Notes: generated from the letters alone by a model not told the origin. DNA of 64,000 bases from Anaerosalibacter bizertensis (GCF_009696605.1 NZ_VULR01000005.1:62001-126000); one strand, 5' to 3'. Positions 15,085 through 25,550 are shown, numbered from the stretch's first letter. Made by a program: numbers and translations.

Positions 15085-17019
15085 TTAAAACTCCTTAGCT
15101 ATAGATATGTTTACAAACAATACTAAAAGATATTGAATCATGTATATGAAAGCTATAACTCCTGTATCATTTACAAAAAATGCGACTATAGCCGTTATAA
15201 GTAATATAAAATACTCTTTATGAACTTCTGGTCTATACTCCAATATATAAGATGATCTTTCCTTAAACTTATTCCAAAAACTTTTAATGAAAAATATTTG
15301 ACTGATTAAAACTATTATCCATGGCGGTGATATAGTGAATTTAAAAAGCTCTTTCAGTTTAAATACTATTATTTCATAAACTTCTTTCCTTCCTAATATC
15401 TTTGCCCTATATATTAAACTCCCAGCATGGCCTCTATCTAAACTATTTAAATCTATATATAAGTTTGCATAAAGTATCAAAAACCCTAATAACCCAAGGA
15501 TCACTGCATTTTTAAATGTGAATTTTCCTTCAAAAAATACTGTGTATATCATTATTAAAAACAATACAATTGATGTAAAAAATCCACCTGTATTTACTCC
15601 AAATCTAGATGATAGTATTACAATATTTAAGATACCATATACAATTGAAAATGTCTTTTCTAATGCTTTGTTAGGTAGATATTTTTTAACTGTAAAATAA
15701 CTTATTATAGAACTTGCTAAAAGAATACCCATGGCTCCATTATTAAATCCATAATATCTAGCACCTGCAATTAGATTATTATATCCCATATAAGAATTGT
15801 ATATAGACTCTGGATAAAATACTATTCCAATTATCATTGTTATATAGGTCAAAGTTGAAAATATTCCAACACCATTTAATTTTTTATCTGTAATCCAAGT
15901 AGAAATACTATAACTTATCATTAGACATATAGCTAAATAGGCTAGAATACTCCTATGGAGATTGAAAAAACCTAATATAAAAGAAATAAAAATTGTTATG
16001 ATTAAAAAGTTATAGTAGAATGTTATATCCCTATATTTATCTCTTCTATTTTTAATAAAAAAATAAGTAAAATAGACTTGAATAAAATAGACTATGCCAT
16101 GAAAAATATAGGTTATATAAGTCATATTTATAACTTCTTTATATATTGTTTTTATATCCTTCATAGGATCATTGCTAGAATAGATTTTGAAACTTTTTCC
16201 TATGTTAACACTATTATTTACATCATAAATAGACATTATCTGTGGAAATATATCTAAATTGGTAACTATTCCTTTTCTCTTTGTAGAATCACTAGTTAAA
16301 ATCCCAGGTTTTATATGAGGAGCCTTGTACATTATTGGAACTAAAGAACTATTCACTACTTTTTTCATATTATCAGATAATTTTTTAGGAATAATAACAA
16401 TATTATGATCATCCATATCTTCTAAATATTTATTTAATAAAGATATTCTCTCTTCTCTTCCTTCTATATCATAGGATAAAACTAATATATTTGAATCTTT
16501 TAAAAAAGATTCTGTCCTCTCTTTTAACCACTTTTCTTCATATATCGTTTCTATTTCTCCATTTTTAATAATTCCATTCTTATCACAGGCTATTATGGAT
16601 GAAGAATCTTCGCCTATATATGCAATGCCTTCGCCTTTTAATTTCTCCCCAAAAAAAACAATTTTCTTACTGAAATCAGGATAATTTTTATTTAAATCTT
16701 TAATAATAGATTGGTATCCAACAACTTTGATGCTTCCATTTTTTTCTTTTTTTAAACCCTCAAAGTCTCCCTCTTTTATTTTTACTTTTCTACCAGTAGC
16801 AATGGTTGTAACATAGCTTAATTCATCATAAGAACCTCTTGATTTTGAATTCATCATTCCTGTGGAAAAATTCCTATTATTTATCTCTTCCATCAGTTCA
16901 AAATCCATTTCATCTACCAAAATAAATAATGTCTTTTCATCTTTAGCACCATAGCTTAAACTACTTATAGATATAATTATTACGATTAGAAGAAGAGTTA
17001 AAATTTTATTTTTTTTCAT
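15085..17019 (-). CDS. Polytopic membrane protein with an N-terminal extracytoplasmic phosphatase-like domain
   Basis: A 644-residue protein. A signal peptide (hydrophobic 5-24, ending SSLSYGA) leads into a soluble region of about 280 residues. That region starts LFILVDEMDFELM and contains ILVLSYDIEGRE and NIVIIP segments, with TSDSTKRKGIVTNLDIFPQIM near its end, a pattern like the alkaline phosphatase superfamily. The usual His/Asp metal ligands are not all evident. The rest has about nine hydrophobic segments. I cannot name a function. It closes an operon with a small membrane protein and an XRE/TPR regulator. Confidence 0.7.
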   Translation of the reverse strand: MKKNKILTLLLIVIIISISSLSYGAKDEKTLFILVDEMDFELMEEINNRNFSTGMMNSKSRGSYDELSYVTTIATGRKVKIKEGDFEGLKKEKNGSIKVVGYQSIIKDLNKNYPDFSKKIVFFGEKLKGEGIAYIGEDSSSIIACDKNGIIKNGEIETIYEEKWLKERTESFLKDSNILVLSYDIEGREERISLLNKYLEDMDDHNIVIIPKKLSDNMKKVVNSSLVPIMYKAPHIKPGILTSDSTKRKGIVTNLDIFPQIMSIYDVNNSVNIGKSFKIYSSNDPMKDIKTIYKEVINMTYITYIFHGIVYFIQVYFTYFFIKNRRDKYRDITFYYNFLIITIFISFILGFFNLHRSILAYLAICLMISYSISTWITDKKLNGVGIFSTLTYITMIIGIVFYPESIYNSYMGYNNLIAGARYYGFNNGAMGILLASSIISYFTVKKYLPNKALEKTFSIVYGILNIVILSSRFGVNTGGFFTSIVLFLIMIYTVFFEGKFTFKNAVILGLLGFLILYANLYIDLNSLDRGHAGSLIYRAKILGRKEVYEIIVFKLKELFKFTISPPWIIVLISQIFFIKSFWNKFKERSSYILEYRPEVHKEYFILLITAIVAFFVNDTGVIAFIYMIQYLLVLFVNISIAKEF

Positions 17020-17030
17020 AAAAACACCCT

Positions 17031-17237
17031 TTAGTATAAAATATAGTTAAGTACACTAAATACGCCTAAAACAACAGAAAATATCCCTATAACAAATTTA
17101 TATTTATAAAACCTATCTTTCTTAATATCTTCATTTTTAACTATTTCTCTTCCACTTTCATTTGATTTTAAATTATATTTATCACTAATTATAACATATA
17201 TACCTAATAGGATAAATATTATTCCTTTAATAAGCAA
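17031..17237 (-). CDS. Small two-helix membrane protein
   Basis: A 68-residue protein with a hydrophobic helix at 3-19, a charged central loop of about 25 residues and a second helix at about 47-66. It starts at TTG, 7 bases after GAGGTG. It lies between the regulator gene (18 bases upstream) and the large membrane protein gene (11 bases downstream), so co-expression is likely. It may be a partner subunit of the large membrane protein; no family is recognised. Confidence 0.65.
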   Translation of the reverse strand: MLIKGIIFILLGIYVIISDKYNLKSNESGREIVKNEDIKKDRFYKYKFVIGIFSVVLGVFSVLNYILY

Positions 17238-17255
17238 TAAAAAACACCTCTTTTT

Positions 17256-18023
17256 CTACATTGTCTTTTTCTCATCCTTAGTTAGTTTCTTACTAATACT
17301 ATTCTCTAATTCTAGAGTTTTGCCATCTCTTAATAAGATATTATCTAAAGTGCTTTTAGCTAGTCTATATTCTTTAAGCTTATAAAAAGATAATGCCTTA
17401 TAATAGCTTATTTCTTCTTTGTCTATTTTCTTCGTTGCACCTGCTAAATTAAAATAACTAATTGCAAGATCATAGTACTCCATTTTATAATAGACCTTTG
17501 CCATATTAAAATAACAATTACCTTCCCTTTCTATTTCTCCACTTTTCGTATAATAAAAAAGACTTTGCGAAAAATGAATAATTGCACAAGAATAAAGCTT
17601 ATTGTTATAAAGATAACAGCCTTTTAAAAAATAAGAATCTGCTAAGATATCTAAAAGCTCATATTTTTTAGCTAAAAATATAGCTCCATACATATTGGAA
17701 TAAACCCTATAGTTATCATTGACTTCTGACTTTTTACATTGCTCTAACCATTCTAAACATTTGTCTTTAACTATATCAATTTCACTTTTAATAAAGTAAT
17801 TGGAAGCTACTCTAAAGTCTAACCCCTTTTCTTTAGCTATTTCATTTATCTTTTGAGAAAGATATGTAGCATTTATAATGCTTATCCTTCTTTTATCATT
17901 CTCAAACATGGAAATATAATTTTTAGATAAATTTTTTCCAGCTAAATCTTCCTGCCTTAGACCTAATTTTCTCCTTATTTCTCTTAATCTTTGTCCTGGT
18001 GTTAAGATTTCTATTTCTTCCAA
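17256..18023 (-). CDS. XRE-family HTH regulator with TPR-like repeats
   Basis: About 255 residues. An HTH_3 domain (GQRLREIRRKLGLRQEDLA, then KNYISMFENDKRR) occupies the first 65 residues. The rest is helical, with repeating Tyr/Ala/Leu patterns typical of TPR units (YFNMAKVYYKMEYYDLAISYF). Proteins of this plan often bind a peptide or other ligand. I chose TTG at 18023, since GGGGGTGA lies 5 bases upstream; an ATG at 18047 would place the ribosome site inside the gene. It heads an operon of three genes and diverges from an EamA carrier, with a spaced inverted repeat between them. Confidence 0.82.
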   Translation of the reverse strand: MEEIEILTPGQRLREIRRKLGLRQEDLAGKNLSKNYISMFENDKRRISIINATYLSQKINEIAKEKGLDFRVASNYFIKSEIDIVKDKCLEWLEQCKKSEVNDNYRVYSNMYGAIFLAKKYELLDILADSYFLKGCYLYNNKLYSCAIIHFSQSLFYYTKSGEIEREGNCYFNMAKVYYKMEYYDLAISYFNLAGATKKIDKEEISYYKALSFYKLKEYRLAKSTLDNILLRDGKTLELENSISKKLTKDEKKTM

Positions 18024-18050
18024 TCTGTTCACCCCCTGATCCTGCATACA

Positions 18051-18091
18051 TTTAAGTATAAAATAATTTACCCTTTTTGTCGATACTTAAA
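18051..18091. promoter_or_regulatory. Spaced inverted repeat in the XRE/EamA divergent region
   Basis: TTTAAGTAT (18051-18059) and ATACTTAAA (18083-18091) are perfect 9-bp inverted copies with centres 32 bp apart, about three helical turns. The second copy falls inside the EamA promoter spacer. It is a plausible two-site operator for the adjacent regulator. Confidence 0.5.
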
Positions 18092-18107
18092 AATACTATG
18101 TTATAAT
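18077..18107 (+). promoter_or_regulatory. Promoter of the EamA carrier gene
   Basis: TTGTCG (18077-18082) and a perfect TATAAT (18102-18107) are separated by 19 bases. The long spacer suggests a weak or controlled promoter. Confidence 0.55.
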
Positions 18108-18150
18108 ATAGAAGGCATAATAACTATTATTACTTATATAGGAGGAAAAA

Positions 18151-19029
18151 ATGGAAAGACTTGAACAAAATAAAACAGATCAAAAACTAGCTCTGGCTTA
18201 TATGGAATTAATAATTACAGCATTTTTCTGGGGACTTGCTACTGTTCTTATGAAAAAGCATATAGATGAAATCCCTACATTTCATCTTCTTGCTAGTCGT
18301 TTCTTAGTAGGTGCACTGGTAGTATTTTTGCTAGCCCCAAAAAAGATATTTACTATCGATAAAAAAGATTTAAAGGTTGGAACAATTCTTGGCACTTTGA
18401 ATTTTGTTACCTACGCACTTATAGTACTAGGATTAAACTATACAAGTGCTTCAAAAACAGGCTTTTTAGCTTCATTATCTGTATTGTTTGTCCCTATTGT
18501 ACAAAGTATAATCAATAAAATCAAACCTTCAAAATGGACTATAATTAGTATTTTTCTTTCACTACTAGGCTTATATCTAATATCCGGAATAAATGGAACT
18601 AGTTTAAATAAAGGGGATATACTCATTATACTATGCGCCCTTTGTTCCACTGCTTATATTCTTCTTTTAAGTAAATTAGGAAAAGAAATAGACGACTATA
18701 GACTTTCTTTTTTACAGATGTTTACAATATTTATATTGAGCTTTATTATGGTATTATGTTTTGAAGATTTAAATCTTCAAGTTATAAGAAATAGCAGTTC
18801 TGTATTATTATTAGTTGGAATACTAGGAACAGGGCTAACCACTTTCTTACAAACAAAAGCTCAAAAAGTAGCTAGTCCAGAAAGTGTCGGCATCATCTTT
18901 TTAGGTGAACCCTTAACTACATTGTTTCTTGCTTATGTAATACTAAACGAAACTATTCTTCTAAAAGGTCTCATTGGCAGTGGATTTATTACAATAGCAT
19001 TAATTATAGCCATTTTGAAAAAAATCTAA
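18151..19029 (+). CDS. EamA/DMT-family transporter
   Basis: A 292-residue membrane protein with about ten hydrophobic helices in two EamA repeats (about 15-145 and 155-290). The second repeat carries the typical SPESVGIIFLGEPLTT segment. GGAGG lies 6 bases before the ATG. The drug/metabolite superfamily exports or imports amino acids and other small metabolites; the substrate is not visible. It diverges from an XRE/TPR regulator that may control it. Confidence 0.85.
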   Translation: MERLEQNKTDQKLALAYMELIITAFFWGLATVLMKKHIDEIPTFHLLASRFLVGALVVFLLAPKKIFTIDKKDLKVGTILGTLNFVTYALIVLGLNYTSASKTGFLASLSVLFVPIVQSIINKIKPSKWTIISIFLSLLGLYLISGINGTSLNKGDILIILCALCSTAYILLLSKLGKEIDDYRLSFLQMFTIFILSFIMVLCFEDLNLQVIRNSSSVLLLVGILGTGLTTFLQTKAQKVASPESVGIIFLGEPLTTLFLAYVILNETILLKGLIGSGFITIALIIAILKKI

Positions 19030-19057
19030 TCTTATTCAATATATTTTTGTATCTTAT

Positions 19058-19095
19058 AGGACTTCATCAATTGTGAACTACTACGATGAAGTCCT
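19058..19095. terminator. Hairpin between converging genes
   Basis: Perfect 11-bp arms (AGGACTTCATC and GATGAAGTCCT) lie between the EamA gene end and the addA end. T-runs are weak on both sides, so termination efficiency is uncertain. Confidence 0.55.
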
Positions 19096-19115
19096 TCATA
19101 TAAAGATAAAGAAAG

Positions 19116-22100
19116 TTAATCATTGCATATTATATTAAAATTGCAATATGAGCTACATATTTCTTTTCTTTCATAATCTTCAATACTATTATTGTTTGAA
19201 ACATATTTTATAAACTTATCAATATTTTTTAAATTTTTATCTAAAGCCTCTTTCCCAATATCTACATCTAATAACTCACCAGTTTCCAATAATAATAGGG
19301 AAGCTTTCTTAACTTCTAATCCATATATATCCTTACATGCCTTTGTATATAACTGTAGTTGTGGTGAATATCTATCAATAAGTTCTTCTTTATTGTCTGC
19401 TTTGTTAGTTTTAAAATCTATTATTTCTATAGAACCATCTTTAATATACATTCTGTCGATTATTCCAAAAACAAAATCATTGCCTACTTTATAATAAAAT
19501 TCTTTTTCATTGTACATTTTATCATAATCTTCACTATAATTATCTATATAGTTTATAATATAAGGTTTTACTTCATTTAAAACCCTATATGTAGGCTTTA
19601 GTCCAAAGGAAATTATTATGTCATTAAGTAGATCATTTTTATTTTTCCCAATTCTATACAATTCACAAAACTTGTGTACTATATTCCCTCTAACTGTTGG
19701 TTTTAATACATATTTGCCTTCTTTTTCTATTTCTTCATGGCCATCTATAGGCAGATTTTTATAATATTTCATAAAGAACCTTCTCTTACAATCTTTAAAA
19801 GTTATATATTGGGTTATAGAGAAATTTTTAAATTTCTTCTGGTTAACTCCTGGAATCTCTCCAAGTATAGGAAATGATTTTGTTTTAACAGGTTCAATCT
19901 CTTTAAAACTACTGCCTAAGTCTTTTACTTCATCTGTTAAATCCTTTTCTATTTCTAATTCTTCAATTAGTTCATATTCAACAAACTCTAAAAATTCATT
20001 TATAAATTTCTTAAACCCAGCTGTTCTTCCTTGATTCCCTAGTATCAATCTTTCTTCAGCTCTAGTCATAGCTACATATAGTATCCTTTTATTTTCCCTT
20101 TCTTCTTTTTCTTGTATATGACTATATATTTCATCATATACTGGAGAAATATCTTCATGTTTAATACCTAGTCCTAAACCTTTTTCAAACAGTATAGAAG
20201 AAGTATCTATATTGAATTTTTTAGCCATTTGAGGAATGATTACAACTTTAAATTGAAGACCTTTAGATTTATGTATAGTCATAAGCTTTACACTATTTCC
20301 ATCTTCAGATTGTATTTTTGCTTGAGATTCATCTATGCCTTTCCTTTTCATTTCTTCTACATATCCAATGAAATCTTCAATAGTACCATTTTCTTCTTCT
20401 GTGTACTCTCTGGCCATTTCTAGAAATTTATATATATTGGATACCCTTTGTTTCCCTCCATATTTCAACATGAGAACCTGATTATAATAGGTTGACTCTA
20501 CTAGTTCTTTAATTAGTTCATAGCTACTTAGCATATTTCTTTTTAAAATCAACTTATTTAATATAGTATAGGCACTTTTCATTTTTTTTCTTTCTTTTTC
20601 TTCAATATATGGAATCTCTTTTTTTAAGGCATCTAGGATACAATCTTCTTCCTGTCTCAATAACCAATAAATTGTCTTGTCAGAAAGTCCAAACATTGGG
20701 CTTCTCAGTGCCCCTACTATAGAAATAGTATCATATACATTGCATATACCTTTTAATCCATTCATCAAATCCACTATTTCCTCTTGTTTGTAAAATCCTT
20801 TGCCTCCTAAGTTATAATAGGGTATACCATATTCTTTAAATGCTTCTTCATATATATAGTCTTCTGTACTAGATCTGAATAGAAGTGCAAAATCCTTATA
20901 CTCATATCTTCTTTCATCTACTAGTGCTTTTATTCTCTTTGCTATTAATCTACTTTCATAATATTTATTATAGTCTCCGGAACTTTCTCCTTCTGGAACC
21001 TCTAAATTTTCATTTCCTAATATCTCCACATCTAAATCATTTAAAGATTTTTTAACAGGTTTTAGTGCTACATACTTACTCCCCATTATCTTTTCAAACA
21101 ATATATTTACAAAATCTAAAACTGTATGAACCGTTCTATAGTTTTCTTCAAGTTTTATTGGTTTAATATTTGAAACCTCTTCAATGTCCTCCATTACATC
21201 ATAGAATACATCTACATCTGCTCCCCTAAAACCATATATGGACTGTTTTGGATCCCCTACAATAAATAGATTTTCCCTATCTAATTTTGAATCTACACTA
21301 CTTAATTTATATATAATACTTCTTTGCAATTCATTAGTATCTTGGAATTCATCTACCATTATATATTTAAACCTGTCTTGATACTTTCTCCTTATACTAT
21401 TATTGTCTAAAAGCTTCAATACCATAAGCTGAAGATCTTCATAGTCTAAATATCCTAATTCTTTTTTATCTTTAGTAAATAAAATATCTATATCTATTAA
21501 TACTTGTATTAGAATTTCATATAACTTTTTCTTTTCATGCTCTTTTGCCTTCAATGCACTATCTATAGCCTCTACAAGGACTGATATCCTCTCTTCTTCC
21601 CCTTTCATACTGCCTATATTATCTTTTAAATATGGTAGTATATCTAAAACTTTTTCATCATAGGATTCCTTTTCACTAAATTCAACCCATACTGGATCTT
21701 CTTTTAATTTAACTACCTTTGAATTTTTTCTTCCTTTGCCCATTAAATATTCAAATTCATCTTTAATCCAAAATATATTATCTTCTTGAAATTTAGCATT
21801 CTCTATATTATTTAATGTTATCTCTCCTACTTCACTAAAGCTTGTGCCAGTACTTCTTATTTTTTTATAAATTCCCATTATAGTATAGATAAGATTGTCC
21901 AAACTATATACATTAAAACTTTTCACAAAATCATATATATTATTATTTGTCTCTATACCCTTTAAAAGATAGCTTTTTATTACTTCATATAATATTTCAT
22001 CTGACTTATAATCTTCTAAAACTTTAAATTGAGGATCTATATTGGCTTCCACAGGATTTTCTCTTAGGATTTTCGAACAAAAACTATGTATAGTTGAAAT

Positions 22101-22391
22101 GTTTCCTCTTTCTAAATCTCTATAAATTCTTCTCCATTTTTTATCCAATGAAAACTTATTTCTTAATTCATCTCTTATTCTCTCTTTCATCTCCTGGCTA
22201 GCTTTTTTAGTAAAGGTTATAGCTACAATAGAATCTACTTCTTTTCCTTCACCTATCTTCCCATTTTCTAATATATATAAATATCTTTCTACTAACACTT
22301 TGGTTTTCCCTGATCCCGCTCCAGCATTTACCGATACATTTTTATCTATAGTTTCAACAGCCTTTTTCTGATTTTTGTTAAGCTCTACCAT
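19116..22391 (-). CDS. addA: ATP-dependent helicase/nuclease subunit A (AddA)
   Basis: About 1091 residues. It has UvrD-type helicase motifs: Walker A NAGAGSGKT, AITFTKKASQEM, DEFQDTN, the VGDPKQSIYGFRGA motif and LMTIHKSKGLQF. The C-terminal RecB-like nuclease carries GIIDRMY and IDFKTNK. A late cysteine set (CSSYCNFNIIC) recalls Fe-S nuclease domains, although iron-sulfur binding is best established for AddB. With AddB it resects double-strand breaks and loads RecA at Chi. I chose ATG 22391, 5 bases after GGAGGTGA; the longer frame from 22460 would run back into addB. It follows addB after 19 bases. Confidence 0.95.
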   Translation of the reverse strand: MVELNKNQKKAVETIDKNVSVNAGAGSGKTKVLVERYLYILENGKIGEGKEVDSIVAITFTKKASQEMKERIRDELRNKFSLDKKWRRIYRDLERGNISTIHSFCSKILRENPVEANIDPQFKVLEDYKSDEILYEVIKSYLLKGIETNNNIYDFVKSFNVYSLDNLIYTIMGIYKKIRSTGTSFSEVGEITLNNIENAKFQEDNIFWIKDEFEYLMGKGRKNSKVVKLKEDPVWVEFSEKESYDEKVLDILPYLKDNIGSMKGEEERISVLVEAIDSALKAKEHEKKKLYEILIQVLIDIDILFTKDKKELGYLDYEDLQLMVLKLLDNNSIRRKYQDRFKYIMVDEFQDTNELQRSIIYKLSSVDSKLDRENLFIVGDPKQSIYGFRGADVDVFYDVMEDIEEVSNIKPIKLEENYRTVHTVLDFVNILFEKIMGSKYVALKPVKKSLNDLDVEILGNENLEVPEGESSGDYNKYYESRLIAKRIKALVDERRYEYKDFALLFRSSTEDYIYEEAFKEYGIPYYNLGGKGFYKQEEIVDLMNGLKGICNVYDTISIVGALRSPMFGLSDKTIYWLLRQEEDCILDALKKEIPYIEEKERKKMKSAYTILNKLILKRNMLSSYELIKELVESTYYNQVLMLKYGGKQRVSNIYKFLEMAREYTEEENGTIEDFIGYVEEMKRKGIDESQAKIQSEDGNSVKLMTIHKSKGLQFKVVIIPQMAKKFNIDTSSILFEKGLGLGIKHEDISPVYDEIYSHIQEKEERENKRILYVAMTRAEERLILGNQGRTAGFKKFINEFLEFVEYELIEELEIEKDLTDEVKDLGSSFKEIEPVKTKSFPILGEIPGVNQKKFKNFSITQYITFKDCKRRFFMKYYKNLPIDGHEEIEKEGKYVLKPTVRGNIVHKFCELYRIGKNKNDLLNDIIISFGLKPTYRVLNEVKPYIINYIDNYSEDYDKMYNEKEFYYKVGNDFVFGIIDRMYIKDGSIEIIDFKTNKADNKEELIDRYSPQLQLYTKACKDIYGLEVKKASLLLLETGELLDVDIGKEALDKNLKNIDKFIKYVSNNNSIEDYERKEICSSYCNFNIICND

Positions 22392-22410
22392 CTCTTCACC
22401 TCCAGTCCCA

Positions 22411-25400
22411 CTATCTAAATTCATATCTACATACTTCCTTATAAGGACAGTATGTGTCACATATTTTAGGGTTTATAGAAAAATCTCCTCTATATATACA
22501 ATCTATATATTCTTTCATGTTGTTTTCTACTTCTTCCATCAAAGCTTTCCAATGAGTTTCATCTAAAATTCCTTTACCTCTCTTTTTATTTACCAGTTCT
22601 TTATCTTCTTTTTGTACCAATTCCATATATACCTTAGCTTTAGAAATATCTATATAGCCACCAGCCACTATGTTTCTATGTTTTTGAGACATTATATAGA
22701 CAGGAAGTTGAAAAGAAGTCCCTTCTTCTATATCTTTAATTTTTTTAACCCCATAGGAAGAAGTTTTATAATCATATAGTATATACTTATCTTGCTCTAA
22801 AAATCTATCCATCCTATCTATTTTTCCTAGTATTTTTACTTTCTCTTTACCTGAATCAAAAGAAAAGTCTTTCATATATCCAAACTCTACTTCAAAATCA
22901 TAAGGAATTGTTTTATATTTGGAAGTAGCCAATCTTTCTAAATCCTTCTCTACAAATTTTAAAACAGTATTAGCCATATTTTCTATCCTAATATTCCATA
23001 GTTTGTCCAATGTTTTTACTCCATTATCTATAAGTATCTTTTCAATCCTCTTATTTATCTCATCTAAAGTATTCTTCACTTCAAATACTTTATCACCATT
23101 TATATGGAGTTTTATATCTTGATTATGAAAGGAGTAATATTCCTTAAGGACCTGATGGAATATATTTCCCCTATCTAAAGGAGTAAAATCTTCAATAAAC
23201 CGTTCCATACCTTCTAATTTTAAAACACGTTCCATAAGGAATTTATAAGGACATTTCCCATAGGTCTCAAAATAAGTTATGGAAAAAACTGAATCTTTTT
23301 GGCTTAGTTTTAAATCTTCTTTTATATTATCATCTTCTATAAATCCACTATATTCATTGAAACCTTCTTTATTTCTATATACTTCACATTTTATCTTCTC
23401 ATTTATTTCATGTAATAATTTATTATCTAAACTATTAAACATCTGCAAATGTTTAATAACTTCTTCTCCCTCGAAATGCTTATATAATAAATGATTTAAT
23501 AATTCTTTTTTTGTAGTTATTTCTTTAAAGTCATTTTTTATTAAATAATCCATATCTAATTGGATAGTATCTATTTTTCCTTCTGGAAATAAGCTTAAAA
23601 ATTCATCTAAAAATATAGAAGGAATATTAACCTCTTCTTTTAATGAGCTCTCTGGATAACTTAAATAAAGACATTCAGTACATCTGGTTACAGCAATGGC
23701 AAAGTTTAAACTTTCCTTATCTAATTTCTCATAAAAGCTTTTTATATCTATTCCTATATTCTTCAAAGTTGAATAGTTGTCTTCTTTAAAGAAAAAATTT
23801 TCTTCTTTTAACTTAGGATATCTTCCTTCTATTAAACCAGTGATAAATAGTCTTTCAAATTTCAATCCTCGTAAAGTAGATAAACTTAGTATATTTACAC
23901 CTTCATAGTTTCCTAAAGTTCCTACAATAACTTCTTCCTCTAAGTATCTTAAAAGTATATTATAAAAATCTTCCAATTCTATCTGTCTGTAAACTAAAGG
24001 AATTTCTATTTTAATCTTTTCTAAAACATCCTTTAGTTTAGACAGTGAAGAAATATCCCTATAAAAAATATCATAGTCTTCAATTTCATCATATATATCA
24101 TTTACCTTTTCCAATATATCGTAACTATCAATTATATCTATTAGTACATCTACAATTTCTTCAACAGTTCCCTTATTAGGAATTAGCTTTCCTTCATTAA
24201 TCAATATTTCCAATGAGCTTTCCATTTGATTTAACTGTTCACATTTCTCTTCTACTTTTTCAGATTCATCTAATTCTAAATATCTATTTCTTTCTTCATC
24301 TAATATATTTTTTAACTCTTCAATACTATTGTAATTTAGCTTGTATAAAATATATTCAATCCTATCTTTTTCTTTTCCAGAATAAATATTAAAATAACTA
24401 TTTTTAACCCTTTTTATAATACTTGATTTGTTAAAATTATTTATTCTAAGTTCAATTATATTTAAAAATTCTTTAACTAAAGGCATATCTATAAGTCTTA
24501 TATCTTCATTTATTGAAAAAGGAATACCTTCTTCCTTAAAAACATGGAAAACAGTCTCCAAGTATTCTATTGAATCAGTAATTGCTAGTCCTATTTCATT
24601 AAGAGGAACCCCTTTATTATATAAGCTCTTTATTTCTTGACAAATCCTTTTTAATTCTAAATACTTATTAGGAGCCTTTATAAGTTTAACCCTATCTGTT
24701 TCAGGTAATATACAATTCTCTTCTGAAAATAAATTATCTCCAATAGTCTCAAATAAATTTTTATCTTCCTTCATTACTTCAACTATTTTAAAACCTATAC
24801 TTTCAAAAAACTTTAAAGTATTTTTTACAGCTTTAAATTCCTCATCCCTTTTATAAGGTATATTTACATATATATCTATAGGATATTTACTGATTTCTTT
24901 TAGTAGTTCTAATTCTTGAGGTTTAAAGTCAAAGAATTCATCTATTATTATAAAATCTAAATTTTTAAAATAATTTTCACTATCTTTAAGTAAGTCTAAG
25001 CTTCTAAAAAAACTTCCCTCAGCATCCAACAACCTATTTTCCTTTAGAAACTTTTCATATCTTTCATAAATAAGCCCTATTTCTTTATAGAATGGAATAT
25101 TAGGTATGTTTTTATTAAATTCTTCTGGAGTCAATAATGACCTTTTTATTTGACCAATAATATAGGAAATATCCTTTATAAATCCTTCCATAGATATCAT
25201 ATTTTTATAGTATTCTATATGTTCTTCTTCATATAGTTCCTTCAATATTTTACTTATAATACTTTCTTTAATCTCTAAATTTATATTAATATATGTTTCT
25301 TTTTCTAATATTCCTTTAACTATATCATCAAAAGTAAATAGATTTAAATCAAAGGCTCCTTTTCCATCTTTAAGAAGTATCTTTCTATATTTACTCAGTA

Positions 25401-25530
25401 ATTCTCCATTAGGTAAAACATAGTAAAATCTATTACCTTTATCACTTTTTAAATATTCTATAGGCATTTTAAGTAATTCCATTCTTTTATCGTTGTTCAT
25501 AGGTCCATAAAATACTATTCTATCTGCCAT
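22411..25530 (-). CDS. addB: ATP-dependent helicase/deoxyribonuclease subunit B (AddB)
   Basis: A 1039-residue protein, slightly short for AddB (often about 1150). The N-terminus has a degenerate helicase fold (FYGPMNNDKRMELL in place of a clear Walker A). The C-terminal nuclease contains GKIDRMDRF and LYDYKTS. Four cysteines for the Fe-S cluster are placed as in the family: one at YGKCPYKF before the nuclease and three at the end (CDTYCPYKEVC). It is the partner of AddA, encoded next. It lies 44 bases downstream of the ROK kinase gene, with a hairpin between them. Confidence 0.94.
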   Translation of the reverse strand: MADRIVFYGPMNNDKRMELLKMPIEYLKSDKGNRFYYVLPNGELLSKYRKILLKDGKGAFDLNLFTFDDIVKGILEKETYININLEIKESIISKILKELYEEEHIEYYKNMISMEGFIKDISYIIGQIKRSLLTPEEFNKNIPNIPFYKEIGLIYERYEKFLKENRLLDAEGSFFRSLDLLKDSENYFKNLDFIIIDEFFDFKPQELELLKEISKYPIDIYVNIPYKRDEEFKAVKNTLKFFESIGFKIVEVMKEDKNLFETIGDNLFSEENCILPETDRVKLIKAPNKYLELKRICQEIKSLYNKGVPLNEIGLAITDSIEYLETVFHVFKEEGIPFSINEDIRLIDMPLVKEFLNIIELRINNFNKSSIIKRVKNSYFNIYSGKEKDRIEYILYKLNYNSIEELKNILDEERNRYLELDESEKVEEKCEQLNQMESSLEILINEGKLIPNKGTVEEIVDVLIDIIDSYDILEKVNDIYDEIEDYDIFYRDISSLSKLKDVLEKIKIEIPLVYRQIELEDFYNILLRYLEEEVIVGTLGNYEGVNILSLSTLRGLKFERLFITGLIEGRYPKLKEENFFFKEDNYSTLKNIGIDIKSFYEKLDKESLNFAIAVTRCTECLYLSYPESSLKEEVNIPSIFLDEFLSLFPEGKIDTIQLDMDYLIKNDFKEITTKKELLNHLLYKHFEGEEVIKHLQMFNSLDNKLLHEINEKIKCEVYRNKEGFNEYSGFIEDDNIKEDLKLSQKDSVFSITYFETYGKCPYKFLMERVLKLEGMERFIEDFTPLDRGNIFHQVLKEYYSFHNQDIKLHINGDKVFEVKNTLDEINKRIEKILIDNGVKTLDKLWNIRIENMANTVLKFVEKDLERLATSKYKTIPYDFEVEFGYMKDFSFDSGKEKVKILGKIDRMDRFLEQDKYILYDYKTSSYGVKKIKDIEEGTSFQLPVYIMSQKHRNIVAGGYIDISKAKVYMELVQKEDKELVNKKRGKGILDETHWKALMEEVENNMKEYIDCIYRGDFSINPKICDTYCPYKEVCRYEFR

Positions 25531-25550
25531 ATGTACACTCCCTTTAAATG

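Noticed and set aside
22392-22460. A longer N-terminus for AddA that overlaps addB
   Set aside because: The strong GGAGGTGA site lies just before ATG 22391, and the extra residues do not resemble AddA.
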